A stretch of DNA of 64,000 nucleotides from Streptomyces chartreusis NRRL 3882 (GTDB lineage: Bacteria > Actinomycetota > Actinomycetes > Streptomycetales > Streptomycetaceae). Shown piece after piece: positions 56,584 through 64,000 of the stretch (its first letter is position 1; each line of letters begins with the position of its first letter). The stretch spans positions 5,956,001 to 6,020,000 of the forward strand of contig NZ_LT963352.1 of assembly GCF_900236475.1 (NCBI RefSeq). Reading direction: 5' to 3'. Made by a program: the position numbers and the translations under genes. Below the pieces are notes generated by a model. The model made no database searches, was not told where the DNA came from, and saw only the letters and a list, made by a program, of their open reading frames with translations.

Positions 56584-57792
56584 GTGACCGTTGCGCAGCC
56601 TGATGTGAGCGTGATCATCGGGGCGTACGAAGCGATGCCGTATCTGATCGAGTGCCTCGCCTCCGTCGAGGCGCAGACACTCGATCCGGAGCGCATCGAG
56701 GTCATCGCGGTGGATGACGGATCGACGGACGGCACAGGGGAGTACCTGGAGGAGTTCGCCGAGCGCGCTCCCATGCACGTCCTGGTGATCCGGCAGGAGA
56801 ACTCCGGCGGACCCAGCGGCCCGCGCAACGTCGGTCTGGGCAAGGCGACCGGGCGTTACGTCTTCTTCCTCGACGCCGACGACCGGCTGGGCCCCGAGGC
56901 CCTGGAGCGGATGGTCGACATGGCCGACCGCGCCGGGACGGACGTAGTCCTGGGCAAGGTCGAGGGCGTCAACCGCTCGGCACCGAAGTCCATGTGGGGC
57001 AAGACGGTGGAGCGCGCGGACGTGTACTCGTCCAACATCAAGTTCACCCTCAGCGCGCAGAAGCTGTTCCGCCGCGCCCTGCTCGAGCGGCACGGCATGC
57101 GGTTCGACGAGTCGCTGTTCACCGGTGAGGACGCCCTGTTCACGATGGAGGCGTACCTGCGGGCGGACGGCGTCTCCGTGGTCGCCGACCACACCTGCTA
57201 CTACCTGGTGGGCCGTGACGACGGCAAGCACGTGACCAAGAGCGGCAGCTACACGCTGCGCTTCGACTCCGCGCGGGCCCTGATGAACCTCATCGCCGAG
57301 CTCGTCCCCGCGGGTGGCCGGCGCGACCAGCTGATGGTCCGGCCCTTCCTCGTCACGCTGCTGCCGCAGTTCGGGCCCAAGTACCTGACGGACAGCGAGG
57401 AGATACGCCGGCACAAGTTCGAGCTGGCCAAGCCTCTGATGGACGCGTACTGGACCGAGGGCGTCGCCCAGCGCCTCAAGGTCCACGAGCGGCTGCGGCT
57501 GCACCTGGTCGCCGAGCAGCGTCCCGACCTGCTGCTGGACGTCGTGAAGTTCGTCAAGGCCAAGAAGCAGGCGGCGGCCCTGCTGGAGCGGAAGGGCCGC
57601 CGCGTCTACCTGGCCTATCCGCACTTCCGCGACCGCGCCGCGGGCATCCCCGACTCGGTGTACCTCGCCGAGCCGCGCGAGGCCCGCGTCTTCCCGGGCT
57701 ACCGTGAGGGCGGCGTCGACACGTTCGTACGCCGGGCGGTGCGCAAGGCGCGGCGGGTGCTGACGTCGCGTGAGGTGCGTCCGGCGGCGTGA
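56584..57792 (+). CDS. Family 2 glycosyltransferase
   Basis: A 402-aa GT-A-fold enzyme with VSVIIGAYEAMPYLIECLAS at the N-terminus, VIAVDDGSTDGT, RNVGLGKATG, the metal-binding FFLDADD, and FTGEDALFTM (acidic general-base region). The C-terminal 150 residues are helical and basic. It may add sugars to the polyol-phosphate polymer made by its neighbours. GTG 56584 has TAGGGGGAAAC upstream. It lies between the two TagF-like genes. Confidence 0.92.
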   Translation: MTVAQPDVSVIIGAYEAMPYLIECLASVEAQTLDPERIEVIAVDDGSTDGTGEYLEEFAERAPMHVLVIRQENSGGPSGPRNVGLGKATGRYVFFLDADDRLGPEALERMVDMADRAGTDVVLGKVEGVNRSAPKSMWGKTVERADVYSSNIKFTLSAQKLFRRALLERHGMRFDESLFTGEDALFTMEAYLRADGVSVVADHTCYYLVGRDDGKHVTKSGSYTLRFDSARALMNLIAELVPAGGRRDQLMVRPFLVTLLPQFGPKYLTDSEEIRRHKFELAKPLMDAYWTEGVAQRLKVHERLRLHLVAEQRPDLLLDVVKFVKAKKQAAALLERKGRRVYLAYPHFRDRAAGIPDSVYLAEPREARVFPGYREGGVDTFVRRAVRKARRVLTSREVRPAA

Positions 57793-57800
57793 ACGCGAAC

Positions 57801-57833
57801 GCGGGGCCGTGGGCTGATCGCCCACGGCCCCGC
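57801..57833. terminator. Terminator between convergent genes
   Basis: A perfect 14-bp stem GCGGGGCCGTGGGC (57801-57814) with its complement (57820-57833) and a 5-nt loop TGATC, between the glycosyltransferase and the second TagF-like gene. Confidence 0.88.
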
Positions 57834-57859
57834 GGTGCTGGGGGGTGTCCGCGAAGTCC

Positions 57860-59932
57860 CTAGTGCTGTGCGGTCGTCGGCAGGCCGGCTCCGTCGCTCG
57901 CCGGCTCCGTGCGCTGGCCGGGCAGTTCCGCGGTCGGCCGCTCCGCCGCCAGGCGCTCCGCCACCCGTGCCCGGTGGTCCCGGGCCTGAGCGCACAGGGC
58001 CTGCACGGCCGCGTTGAAGCGCTCCTGCGACGGCGGATCGGCCGGGCCCAGCAGGCGCAGCTTCAACTCGGCGCGGGCCTCGGCCAGCACGTCCTTCTCC
58101 GGGCACCGGACCGTCTCCAGCAGGCCCGGCACCCCGGCCGCGTCCGGCGTCAGCACGGTCGCCGCCGCCACCGTCGGGAACGCCGTACGGAAGGCCTCCT
58201 CGGGCAGCCCACTGGTGTTCGCCACCGCGTACGGCTTCTCGCTCGCCAGGAAGTCGCTGATCACGCTCGACACGTCACTGATCAGCAGGTCGGCCACGTT
58301 GAAGCAGGAGTACAGCGCGGGCCGGGCGTCCGTGATGATCTGGTGCTCGCCCTCCGGCAGCGAAGCCCAGTAGGCCTCCTCCCAGGCCGCCGTCGCCCGT
58401 GCCACCGCCTCCGCCCGGCCCGGCTCCGGCGCCGACTGCACGAGCATCCGCTCCAGCGTGTCGGCCCCGGCCCGGAAGTCGGCCGTGGTGAGGCGGTCCA
58501 GCTCCTCGGTGAGACGGGTCAGCTCGGCACCGGCCGTGGGGCGACGGGCCCCCGTGCGCTCCCGGTTGGCCGCCCGGATCAGCTCCCGGATGCGCAGATC
58601 GGCCGCGCCCGCGCGCGGGTCCACCGACCCCGTCAGCGGATGCGGCTTGTACAGCAGCCGCACACCTGGATCCGCGAGCAGCGCCCGCACCAGGTTCTCA
58701 CCGGCCGCGATCACCGACGTGTTGCCGGGGTTGCCGTCCCAGCCCTCCCAGGTCGGCGCGTACAGCACGGTCGTGTTCGTCCTCCGCGGCGGTCCGGCGT
58801 ACGGCCGTACGGCGTCCAGTTGCGGACGGCCCGTCTCCACCACGTCCTTGTCCTCGACGCCGACCTCGGCCAGCGCGTACCGTTCGCGCGCGGCGGGCCC
58901 GGCCACCCAGACCTCGTCGTACGCCTTCGCGTACGGGTTGCAGGAGGACAGCTTGTCGCTCTCGCCGTGGTTGACGAAGGTGTGCCTGATCGTGGGGATG
59001 CGCAGTACCTGGGAGGTCTTGCCGGAGTTCGACGGGTGGATGAGGACCTGGAGCGTGGAGTGCTCCAGCCGCATCAGCGTGGACACCTTCGGCAGGCAGA
59101 CGATCGGGATGTCCGTCGCCGCGATCTTCTGCACCATGAACCGCTCGCGCAGCACGATGACCGGCTTCCCGTCGAGCTTGGCGAGCGGCTCCAGCCACAT
59201 GTTCGCCTGGTAGGCCGAGGAGGCACCGCCGGAGAAGTACAGGCCCACGGTCGGCCGGTACTCGGCCAGCCACGCGTCGAACCAGGCGAGCACCTCCTGC
59301 TCGCCGGCCGGGCGGCGTCCCGGCAGCAGCCGGAGGAGCAGTGCGCCGAGGCCGGTCAGCGCGAGCAGCAGGGACAGCGCGATGCCCGCGGCGGCGAACA
59401 CCGGCTCGTCGCGCGGCGCGGCGGCCAGCAGTCCGGCCGTCGCCGGCAGGCCGAACACCAGCAGCCGGTGGCCGGGGCGGCGCAGCAGCCCGGACGGGGC
59501 CGGGGACAGCCGCAGGGCCGAGGCGTCGATGTTGCGGGTCACCACCGGCAGCGTGCGGGTGCGGCGCACCAGCACGGAGAGCGCCTGGATCGCGCAGTGC
59601 AGCACGTAGAAGGCGAGCAGTCCGGCCACCAGCGGGGCGTACACCGTCTCCCGGTCCTGCTCGCCGAGCCGCAGCAGGCCGACGACCAGCAGCAGGTCCC
59701 GCAGGACGTGCCGCACGGTGATGTCCGCGTGCGACTTGGCGAACAGCGACAGCACCCCGCGCTGCCACCGGTACAAGGCGCCCTCGGTGGCCAGGGAGAC
59801 GGTGGTCGCGGCGAGCAGCAGGGGTACGTGGGGCAGCAGCGCCGCGACCGCCTGAGCGGCGAACGCGGCGGCCAGGACGATGGTGACCAGCCCCTTCAGC
59901 AGGGCCGGTGGGCGGGGGAGAGGTAGGGGCAC
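57860..59932 (-). CDS. CDP-glycerol/CDP-ribitol phosphotransferase-like protein (TagB/TagF family), copy 2
   Basis: A 690-aa paralogue of the 54271-56382 product, with the same order: N-terminal transmembrane helices, LPVVTRNIDASALRL, VGLYFSGGASSAYQANMWL, HTFVNHGESDK, YDEVWVAGPAARERY, VLYAPTWEGWDGN, LYKPHPLTG and SDVSSVISDF. GTG 59932 is chosen because CTGGAG lies 8 nt upstream. The frame stays open for another 960 bp only because the region upstream is so poor in A on the + strand that stop codons cannot form. Two paralogues in one locus suggest a primer and a polymerase, or two polymers. Confidence 0.85.
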   Translation of the reverse strand: MPLPLPRPPALLKGLVTIVLAAAFAAQAVAALLPHVPLLLAATTVSLATEGALYRWQRGVLSLFAKSHADITVRHVLRDLLLVVGLLRLGEQDRETVYAPLVAGLLAFYVLHCAIQALSVLVRRTRTLPVVTRNIDASALRLSPAPSGLLRRPGHRLLVFGLPATAGLLAAAPRDEPVFAAAGIALSLLLALTGLGALLLRLLPGRRPAGEQEVLAWFDAWLAEYRPTVGLYFSGGASSAYQANMWLEPLAKLDGKPVIVLRERFMVQKIAATDIPIVCLPKVSTLMRLEHSTLQVLIHPSNSGKTSQVLRIPTIRHTFVNHGESDKLSSCNPYAKAYDEVWVAGPAARERYALAEVGVEDKDVVETGRPQLDAVRPYAGPPRRTNTTVLYAPTWEGWDGNPGNTSVIAAGENLVRALLADPGVRLLYKPHPLTGSVDPRAGAADLRIRELIRAANRERTGARRPTAGAELTRLTEELDRLTTADFRAGADTLERMLVQSAPEPGRAEAVARATAAWEEAYWASLPEGEHQIITDARPALYSCFNVADLLISDVSSVISDFLASEKPYAVANTSGLPEEAFRTAFPTVAAATVLTPDAAGVPGLLETVRCPEKDVLAEARAELKLRLLGPADPPSQERFNAAVQALCAQARDHRARVAERLAAERPTAELPGQRTEPASDGAGLPTTAQH

Positions 59933-60879
59933 TGCGGTCACTCCAGGAGCGTCGGGTCGGCGCAGGTCGGCCGTCCGGGTTAACGCGCGGCGACCTCCCG
60001 ACGACACGCGCGTGTCCCGGGGTGGCGTGCGGGGTGCGCGGTGCATGTGTTCGGGGGTGGCGTGCGCGTGTGCCGCAGGCGGACTCCGGGGGCGTGCGCG
60101 GTGTGCCGCGGGTGTGTTCCGGGGGCGTGTGCGGTGGACGCCGGGGGGGGGGTGTTCGGTCGCGGCCTGCGTGGTCTGCCGGGCGGTGGCCTGTGCGGTC
60201 GGCTGCACAGCGTGTCCGGGGTCGGCGTGCCACGGGCGTGTCTGGTGGCGGCCTGTGCGGTGCGGCGGTGGTGGCGGGCGGTGTGCCCGAGGGTGTGTTT
60301 CGGGTGGCGTGTGCGGTGCATGCCGGTGGTGAGTTGGGTGGCGGCCTGCGTGGTCTGCCGGGCGGTGGCCTGTGCGGTCGGCTGCACAGCGTGTCCGGGG
60401 TCGGCGTGCCTCGGGCGTGTCTGGTGGCGGCCTGTGCGGTGCGGCGGTGGTGGCGGGCGGTGTGCCGAGGGTGTGTTTCGGGTGGCGTGTGCGGTGGACG
60501 CCGGGGGTATGTTCGGTCGCGGCCTGCGTGGTCTGCCGGGCGGTGGCCTGTGCGGTCGGCTGCACAGCAGCGTGGCCGGGACGGCGTGCCGGTGTGCCAG
60601 GGGCGCGTTCGGGGGTGCCACGCGCGTGCCTGATGGCGGCCTGCCCCGTCCGTGCGGTGCGGCCTGCAGGGTGGGCGGTACAGGGCCCCTCCGGGAGAGG
60701 CCCCTTCACGGCGCGTCTAGGGGGCGTCTCCACCGCCCGTGCCCGCGGACAGTGGGAGCACCGCCGGGCGGTGACGCCCGCCGTACCGTCCGTAGCGTGG
60801 ACCGGCGCCGCGCCCCGTCCGGCCGTCCCGTAGATTTCCTGGTGAGCGACCGAATCGACGCGAGGGGACGGACGGCGAC
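59933..60879. other. Gene-free, strongly GT-biased + strand
   Basis: About 950 bp between the divergent TagF-like gene and proB. The + strand is almost devoid of A and rich in G and T (GTG, GGCGTG and TGCGG runs), including a run of 10 G at 60143-60152. All long ORFs here are by-products of that bias. The part nearest proB holds a -10-like TAGATT (60831-60836) and GAGGGGACGG before GTG 60880. Confidence 0.8.
60101..60590. repeat. Tandem repeat array, period about 179 bp
   Basis: The landmark GCGGCCTGCGTGGTCTGCC starts at 60162, 60341 and 60519, giving periods of 179 and 178 bp. A partial unit precedes (60101-60161, matching the tail of unit 2 at 60460-60518) and a partial third unit runs to about 60590. 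The full units differ by a few substitutions and one deleted C, so the array is about 2.7 copies. Confidence 0.92.
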
Positions 60880-62007
60880 GTGGCAGGGGCAAGGCAGGCC
60901 GTGGGCGAGGCCCGCAGGATCGTCGTCAAGGTCGGGTCCTCCTCGCTGACCACCGCCTCGGGCGGCCTGGACGCGGACCGCGTGGACGCGCTGGTCGACG
61001 TGCTCGCCAAGGTCCGCAGCGGCGGCGAGCGCGAGATCGTCCTGGTCTCCTCCGGCGCCATCGCGGCCGGCCTCGCCCCCCTGGGCCTGCGCCGCCGCCC
61101 GAGGGACCTCGCCCGGCAGCAGGCCGCCGCCAGCGTCGGCCAGGGCCTGCTGGTCGCCCGCTACACCGCCTCCTTCGCCCGCTACGGCGTCGGCGTCGGC
61201 CAGGTGCTCCTGACCTCCGACGACATGAGCCGCCGGGCCCACCACCGCAACGCCTCCCGCACCCTGGACAAGCTCCTCGCGATGGGCGCGTTCCCGATCG
61301 TCAACGAGAACGACACCGTCGCCACGGACGAGATCCGCTTCGGCGACAACGACCGCCTCGCCGCCCTCGTCGCCCACCTCGTCCACGCCGACCTGCTGGT
61401 CCTGCTGTCCGACGTGGACGGCGTCTACGACGGCGACCCCGGCAGGCCCGGCACCTCCCGCATCGCCGAGGTGCGCGAGCCGTCCGATCTCGCGGACGTC
61501 GAGATCGGCAGCGCGGGCAAGGCCGGCGTCGGCACCGGCGGCATGGTCACCAAGGTCGAGGCCGCCCGGATCGCGGCCGCCGCCGGCATCCCCGTCGTGC
61601 TCACCAGCGCCGTCCACGCGGCCGACGCCCTGACCGGCCGGGACACCGGCACCTACTTCCACCCCACCGGCAAGCGCTCCGCGGACCGGCTGCTGTGGCT
61701 CCAGCACGCCTCCACCCCGCAGGGCGCCCTCACCCTGGACGACGGCGCCGTCCAGGCCGTCGTGGAGCGCCGCAAGTCGCTGCTGCCGGCCGGCATCGCC
61801 GCCGTCGAGGGCGAGTTCAGCGCCGGTGACCCGGTCGAGCTGCGGGACCGCACGGGGCACGCCGTGGCCCGTGGGCTGGTCAACTTCGACGCCAAGGAGA
61901 TCCCGAGGCTGATCGGCCGCTCCACCCGCGAACTGGCCCGTGAACTCGGACCCGCGTACGAACGCGAGGTCGTACACAGGGACGACCTGGTGCTCCTGCA
62001 CCCGTAA
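60880..62007 (+). CDS. proB: Glutamate 5-kinase
   Basis: A 375-aa amino-acid kinase with a C-terminal PUA domain. Motifs: IVVKVGSSSLT, LVSSGAIAAGL, NENDTVATDEIRFGDNDRLAALVA, LLSDVDGVYD and GTGGMVTKVEAA. The PUA domain occupies about residues 285-375 (RKSLLPAGIAAVEGEFSAGD). It catalyses the first step of proline synthesis; proA lies 676 bp downstream on the same strand. GTG 60880 has GAGGGGACGG upstream. Confidence 0.96.
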   Translation: MAGARQAVGEARRIVVKVGSSSLTTASGGLDADRVDALVDVLAKVRSGGEREIVLVSSGAIAAGLAPLGLRRRPRDLARQQAAASVGQGLLVARYTASFARYGVGVGQVLLTSDDMSRRAHHRNASRTLDKLLAMGAFPIVNENDTVATDEIRFGDNDRLAALVAHLVHADLLVLLSDVDGVYDGDPGRPGTSRIAEVREPSDLADVEIGSAGKAGVGTGGMVTKVEAARIAAAAGIPVVLTSAVHAADALTGRDTGTYFHPTGKRSADRLLWLQHASTPQGALTLDDGAVQAVVERRKSLLPAGIAAVEGEFSAGDPVELRDRTGHAVARGLVNFDAKEIPRLIGRSTRELARELGPAYEREVVHRDDLVLLHP

Positions 62008-62132
62008 TGTGTCGAAACATCCGCCCCCGGTGGTGGACGTTCCGCAAAACCGCCACGCGAACCCTTGCGGCCTGCTCAACTTTGTCCCGGGGACATGTTC
62101 CGCAGCAGCGCCACTGTGCAAAGGAGGCCGTC

Positions 62133-62600
62133 GTGAGACGAGTGCGCCCTGGGGCCGCGGCGTCCCGTGGTGGTGCCGGCTCCCGCGCGGCCGGTGAGGA
62201 GCGGGCCCTGACGAGCGTGGCAGCGGGGGACCGCTTCGAGGGCGAGGAGCCCGGTGACACCCCGCGCCTGTGGCACGTCACCCTCAGCGTCTCCGGCAGG
62301 GAGGCCCCGATCACGGAGGTCCGGCGCGCCCTCGAACAGCTCGCCCACGACCACCCCTTCCTCCTGACCAGCCGATACGCGGTCGACCACGCGGAGATCC
62401 GCTACTGGGAGGAGGCCCGCGACCTGCACGACGCGGCCGCCGTCGCCCTGCGCCTGTGGGGCGAGCACCGGCAGACCGCCGGACTGCCGCCCTGGGAGAT
62501 CGTCGGCCTGGAGGTCATCGACCGCGTGACCTACCACCAGCGCATCGCCGAGGGCTACGGGCCGCCGCCGGCGTCACCGGTCGGAGTTCATCCGTTCTGA
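62133..62600 (+). CDS. Conserved hypothetical protein between proB and proA
   Basis: A 155-aa protein. The first 40 residues are Arg/Gly/Ala-rich. The rest is a compact domain: LWHVTLSVSGREAPITEVRRAL, FLLTSRYAVDHAEIRYWEEARDLHDAAAVALRLWGEHR, and PPWEIVGLEVIDRVTYHQR. I do not recognise a function, though the position between proB and proA is familiar in Streptomyces. GTG 62133 has a perfect AAAGGAGG 5 nt upstream. Confidence 0.8.
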   Translation: MRRVRPGAAASRGGAGSRAAGEERALTSVAAGDRFEGEEPGDTPRLWHVTLSVSGREAPITEVRRALEQLAHDHPFLLTSRYAVDHAEIRYWEEARDLHDAAAVALRLWGEHRQTAGLPPWEIVGLEVIDRVTYHQRIAEGYGPPPASPVGVHPF

Positions 62601-62683
62601 CCTCCGCGGGAAGTGTCTCGGGAAGCGTCTCGGGGTGTGGAACGAGCGGTGTAGGGTCCCGCCCGGCACACTACGCTTCCCTC

Positions 62684-63970
62684 ATGACCACGCTTTCGCC
62701 GTACGACTCCATGTCCCCGGTCACCGAGGCCGCCTACCGCGCCAAGGCCGCCGCCGCGAGCCTCGCGCCGCTGCCGCGGGCCGACAAGGACGACGCGCTG
62801 CTCGCCATCGCCGACGCGCTGGAGGTCCGTACGAGCGAGATCGTCGAGGCCAACGCCAAGGACGTCGCCAAGGCCCGCGAGGCCGGCATCAGCGAGGGCA
62901 TGATCGACCGGCTCACGCTCACCCCGGAGCGGGTCCGCGCCATCGCCTCCGACGTGCGCGACGTCGCCGCGCTGCCCGACCCGGTCGGCGAGGTCGTGCG
63001 CGGCTCCACGCTGCCCAACGGCATCGACCTGCGCCAGGTCCGCGTGCCCCTCGGCGTCGTCGGGATCATCTACGAGGGCCGGCCGAACGTCACCGTCGAC
63101 GCCGCCGCCCTCTGCCTGAAGTCCGGCAACGCGGTCCTGCTGCGCGGCTCCTCCTCGGCGTACCAGTCGAACACCGCCCTCGTGCGCGTCCTGCGCGACG
63201 CCGTGGGCGGGGCCGGGCTGCCCGCCGACGCCATCCAGCTCGTGCCCGGCGAGAGCCGCGACAGCGTGCGCGAGCTGATGCGCGCCCGCGGCCTGGTCGA
63301 CGTGCTGATCCCGCGCGGCGGCGCCTCGCTGATCAACACGGTCGTCCAGGAGTCCGTCGTCCCGGTCATCGAGACCGGCACCGGCAACTGCCACGTCTAC
63401 GTCGACGCCCAGGCCGACCTCGACATGGCCGTCGAGATCCTGATCAACTCCAAGGCCCAGCGCGTCGGCGTCTGCAACGCCGCCGAGACCCTGCTGGTCC
63501 ACCAGGACATCGCCGCCGAGTTCCTGCCGCGGGCCCTGGACGCCCTGGCCGACACGGGCGTCACCGTGCACGCCGACGAGCGCGTGATGGCGTACGCCAA
63601 GGACTCCAAGGCCACCGTCGTCGAGGCGACGGCCGAGGACTGGGAGACGGAGTACCTGTCGTACGACATCGCCGCGGCGGTGGTGGACTCGCTGGACAAG
63701 GCCGTCGAGCACATCCGGCTGTGGACCTCCGGCCACACCGAGGCCATCGTCACGACCTCCCAGCAGGCCGCCCGCCGCTTCACCCAGCTGGTCGACTCGA
63801 CCACCGTCGCGGTCAACGCCTCCACCCGCTTCACCGACGGCGGCCAGTTCGGCTTCGGCGCCGAGATCGGCATCTCCACGCAGAAGCTGCACGCCCGCGG
63901 CCCGATGGGCCTGCCCGAGCTGACCAGCACGAAGTACATCGTCACCGGGGACGGGCACGTGCGGCGCTGA
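62684..63970 (+). CDS. proA: Gamma-glutamyl phosphate reductase
   Basis: A 428-aa aldehyde-dehydrogenase-fold enzyme with LGVVGIIYEGRPNVTVDAAALCLKSGNAVLLRGSS as adjacent motifs, the catalytic Cys in RVGVCNAAETLLVH, and STRFTDGGQFGFGAEIGIS near the C-terminus. It makes glutamate semialdehyde for proline. ATG 62684 has no Shine-Dalgarno, but TACGCT (62672-62677) ends 6 nt upstream, suggesting a leaderless start; ATG 62711 is an alternative. Confidence 0.96.
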   Translation: MTTLSPYDSMSPVTEAAYRAKAAAASLAPLPRADKDDALLAIADALEVRTSEIVEANAKDVAKAREAGISEGMIDRLTLTPERVRAIASDVRDVAALPDPVGEVVRGSTLPNGIDLRQVRVPLGVVGIIYEGRPNVTVDAAALCLKSGNAVLLRGSSSAYQSNTALVRVLRDAVGGAGLPADAIQLVPGESRDSVRELMRARGLVDVLIPRGGASLINTVVQESVVPVIETGTGNCHVYVDAQADLDMAVEILINSKAQRVGVCNAAETLLVHQDIAAEFLPRALDALADTGVTVHADERVMAYAKDSKATVVEATAEDWETEYLSYDIAAAVVDSLDKAVEHIRLWTSGHTEAIVTTSQQAARRFTQLVDSTTVAVNASTRFTDGGQFGFGAEIGISTQKLHARGPMGLPELTSTKYIVTGDGHVRR

Positions 63971-64000
63971 GCCGCCTGCCAGGAGTATGTGAAGCGGCGC

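Noticed and set aside
60143..60590. CRISPR array
   Set aside because: The repeats are about 179 bp, contiguous and without unique spacers; no cas genes are nearby.
59933..60892. 320-codon N-terminal extension of the second TagF-like protein
   Set aside because: It runs through the GT-biased repeat array with Thr/His/Arg/Pro low complexity and overlaps proB; GTG 59932 has its own ribosome binding site.

Overview
The window is a high-GC actinobacterial chromosome segment, almost certainly Streptomyces. The evidence is extreme third-position GC, many GTG starts, and a conserved block (tig-clpP1-clpP2-clpX, valS-folC-ndk, mreB-mreC-mreD-mrdA-rodA, rne-rplU-rpmA-obg, proB-proA). All assignments come from reading the sequence and recognising families; no database search was run.

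Region by region. (1) 1-8676: the end of a type VII (ESX) secretion gene set on the + strand: a partial small membrane protein, EccD, an EspI-like MinD/ParA ATPase with a glutamine-rich repeat arm, the triple-ATPase EccC and an unrecognised 473-aa protein. A MITE-like element with CTAG target duplications sits exactly on that last stop codon. (2) 8800-14300: a membrane acyltransferase (- strand), a 64-aa membrane protein, a membrane Ser/Thr kinase with a PQQ-like sensor domain, a 134-aa unknown protein and an ASCH protein. (3) 14354-19475: head-to-head tRNA-Gly(TCC) and tRNA-Pro(TGG), then trigger factor, ClpP1, ClpP2 and ClpX. (4) 19535-25787: a proline-rich membrane protein, valyl-tRNA synthetase, folylpolyglutamate synthase, a DUF4233-type membrane protein and nucleoside diphosphate kinase. 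(5) 26041-32461: the cell-shape and spore-wall cluster mreBCD-mrdA-rodA. (6) 32517-36089: a CYTH-CHAD protein and a B12-binding-type radical SAM protein.

(7) 36095-40975 is an accessory insertion. It contains an NB-ARC/TPR (NLR-like STAND) protein whose TPR array is broken by one in-frame TAA, an overlapping 100-aa membrane protein that shares a short NxGxIxxGD motif with it, a truncated XRE regulator, a GNAT acetyltransferase and a repetitive membrane protein. It separates the radical SAM gene from its usual partner (DUF2344/TIGR03936 type, about 40982-41806). (8) 42061-48629: RNase E/G with long disordered arms, L21, L27 and the GTPase Obg. (9) 48773-59932: envelope and secreted functions: an FG-GAP protein, a Tat-exported PhoD phosphatase, and a wall-polymer set (a fused cytidylyltransferase/SDR enzyme, two TagF-like CDP-polyol phosphotransferases and a family 2 glycosyltransferase). 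(10) 59933-60879 has no gene and holds a strongly GT-biased tandem array with a period of about 179 bp. (11) 60880-63970: proB, a small conserved protein and proA.

The candidate for an undescribed system is the STAND receptor plus membrane-protein pair at 36114-38965. Their translational coupling and matching motifs suggest a receptor-effector pair that signals through a short self-assembling motif, but the receptor is damaged in this sequence. Other notable features are six genes with a -10-like hexamer 6-7 nt before the start codon (possible leaderless mRNAs), exact direct repeats in the clpX leader, and a very long hairpin before one TagF-like gene.
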